From: JACKOD01 sp041591635
Lineage (GTDB): Bacteria; Pseudomonadota; Gammaproteobacteria; Pseudomonadales; Oleiphilaceae
NCBI GenBank assembly: GCA_041591635.1
Contig: JBFHRO010000205.1
Span: forward strand, 1 to 5,806
Direction: 5' to 3'
Length of the DNA stretch: 5,806 nucleotides
The position numbers and the translations under genes are program-made. Under the pieces are notes generated by a model. It was not told the origin of the DNA, did no database searches, and saw only the letters and a list, made by a program, of their open reading frames with translations. This document shows, one piece after another, positions 5,664 to 5,806 of the stretch. Every line of letters begins with the position of its first letter. The stretch's first letter is position 1.

Positions 5664-5730
5664 GGCGGTGACAGGAAGTCGGCGGCGTTTCGGGAAAGTC
5701 AAAATCAATGACTCTAACCCCTTTGATTAA
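5664..5730 (+). pseudogene. 3' fragment of a second copy of the same antitoxin-like gene family
   Basis: From GGCGGTGAC at 5664 to TAA at 5728-5730 the plus strand matches the last ~57 bp of the 4783-5004 pseudogene, with an extra ~10 bp (including GGCGGCG) near 5681-5688. The end reads GKVKINDSNPFD then stop, against GKVKINDIDPYG then stop in the other copy. No start codon or upstream family sequence (FSKG or LPVYL) is found before it, so only the 3' tail remains. Confidence 0.65.
5690..5712 (+). repeat. Right copy of 23-bp direct repeat
   Basis: Identical to 4964-4986 and in the same orientation, 726 bp apart start to start. The two copies bracket the toxin-antitoxin operon and its promoter. 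Confidence 0.95.
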
Positions 5731-5806
5731 GACCTAAGTCCTTTCGTAGCTGCTCACTGGTCACAACTCTACCCGCTTCAACATCAGCAAGCCCCGCCTC
5801 GATATC
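5714..5806 (-). CDS. C-terminal end of a second probable antitoxin (partial at window edge)
   Basis: Reading leftwards from the window edge, 30 codons lead to TAG at 5716-5714 with no interruption. They begin DIEAGLADVEAGRVVTSEQL and end RKDLGLNQRG. The pattern I-x-x-GLAD-x-EAGR-x-V-x-x-E is typical of the toxin-binding C-terminus of small type II antitoxins (Phd, RelB or ParD/CopG-like). The DNA-binding half lies outside the window. No toxin gene follows it on the minus strand between 5604 and 5713, so a toxin, if any, must lie upstream in transcription, or this antitoxin is solitary. Its last codons overlap the plus-strand gene fragment. Confidence 0.6.
   Translation of the reverse strand, partial: DIEAGLADVEAGRVVTSEQLRKDLGLNQRG

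Overview
The window looks like chromosomal DNA of a gammaproteobacterium (inference from gene content, CheB/FapA sequence character and moderately high GC; I cannot name a genus). It has two parts. The left 4.7 kb is a same-strand chemotaxis/motility block. The right 1.1 kb is a small accessory patch with a toxin-antitoxin operon and decayed gene fragments.

Positions 1-1619: the last codons of an upstream gene, probably cheR, overlap the start of cheD by ATGA. cheD is followed 12 bp later by cheB. CheR methylates chemoreceptor glutamates, CheB demethylates them and deamidates glutamines, and CheD deamidates glutamines, so this is a receptor-adaptation operon. All catalytic residues of CheD and CheB are visible. 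A weak terminator-like hairpin overlaps the cheB stop.

Positions 1620-4716: a FapA/DUF342 gene (1773-3569, GTG start preferred) and a gene for a two-domain protein (3739-4716) with a degenerate receiver domain and a CheX-like domain. Each is preceded by its own intergenic region carrying a near-identical promoter-like element (GGCTA-NN-ATTAATGC). The receiver lacks the phosphorylated Asp. The CheX-like domain has Asn where the family's catalytic Glu normally lies. It may therefore bind chemotaxis or flagellar partners rather than act as a normal CheY-P phosphatase (inference).

Positions 4717-5806: a frameshifted pseudogene of a small antitoxin-like protein (4783-5004), broken in part by an exact 16-bp tandem duplication. 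It is followed by a minus-strand RelB/DinJ-like antitoxin and RelE/ParE-like toxin operon (5573 to 5013). A second, diverged fragment of the 3' end of the same pseudogene family follows (about 5664-5730), so the operon lies between two copies sharing a perfect 23-bp direct repeat. The window closes with the C-terminus of another probable antitoxin on the minus strand (5714-5806). This patch is visibly more AT-rich in the toxin-antitoxin genes than the chemotaxis block and reads like a hot spot for acquisition and decay of toxin-antitoxin genes.

The two most interesting points are the doubly degenerate receiver-CheX protein and the repeat-flanked toxin-antitoxin operon. Nothing in the window clearly amounts to a wholly new system.
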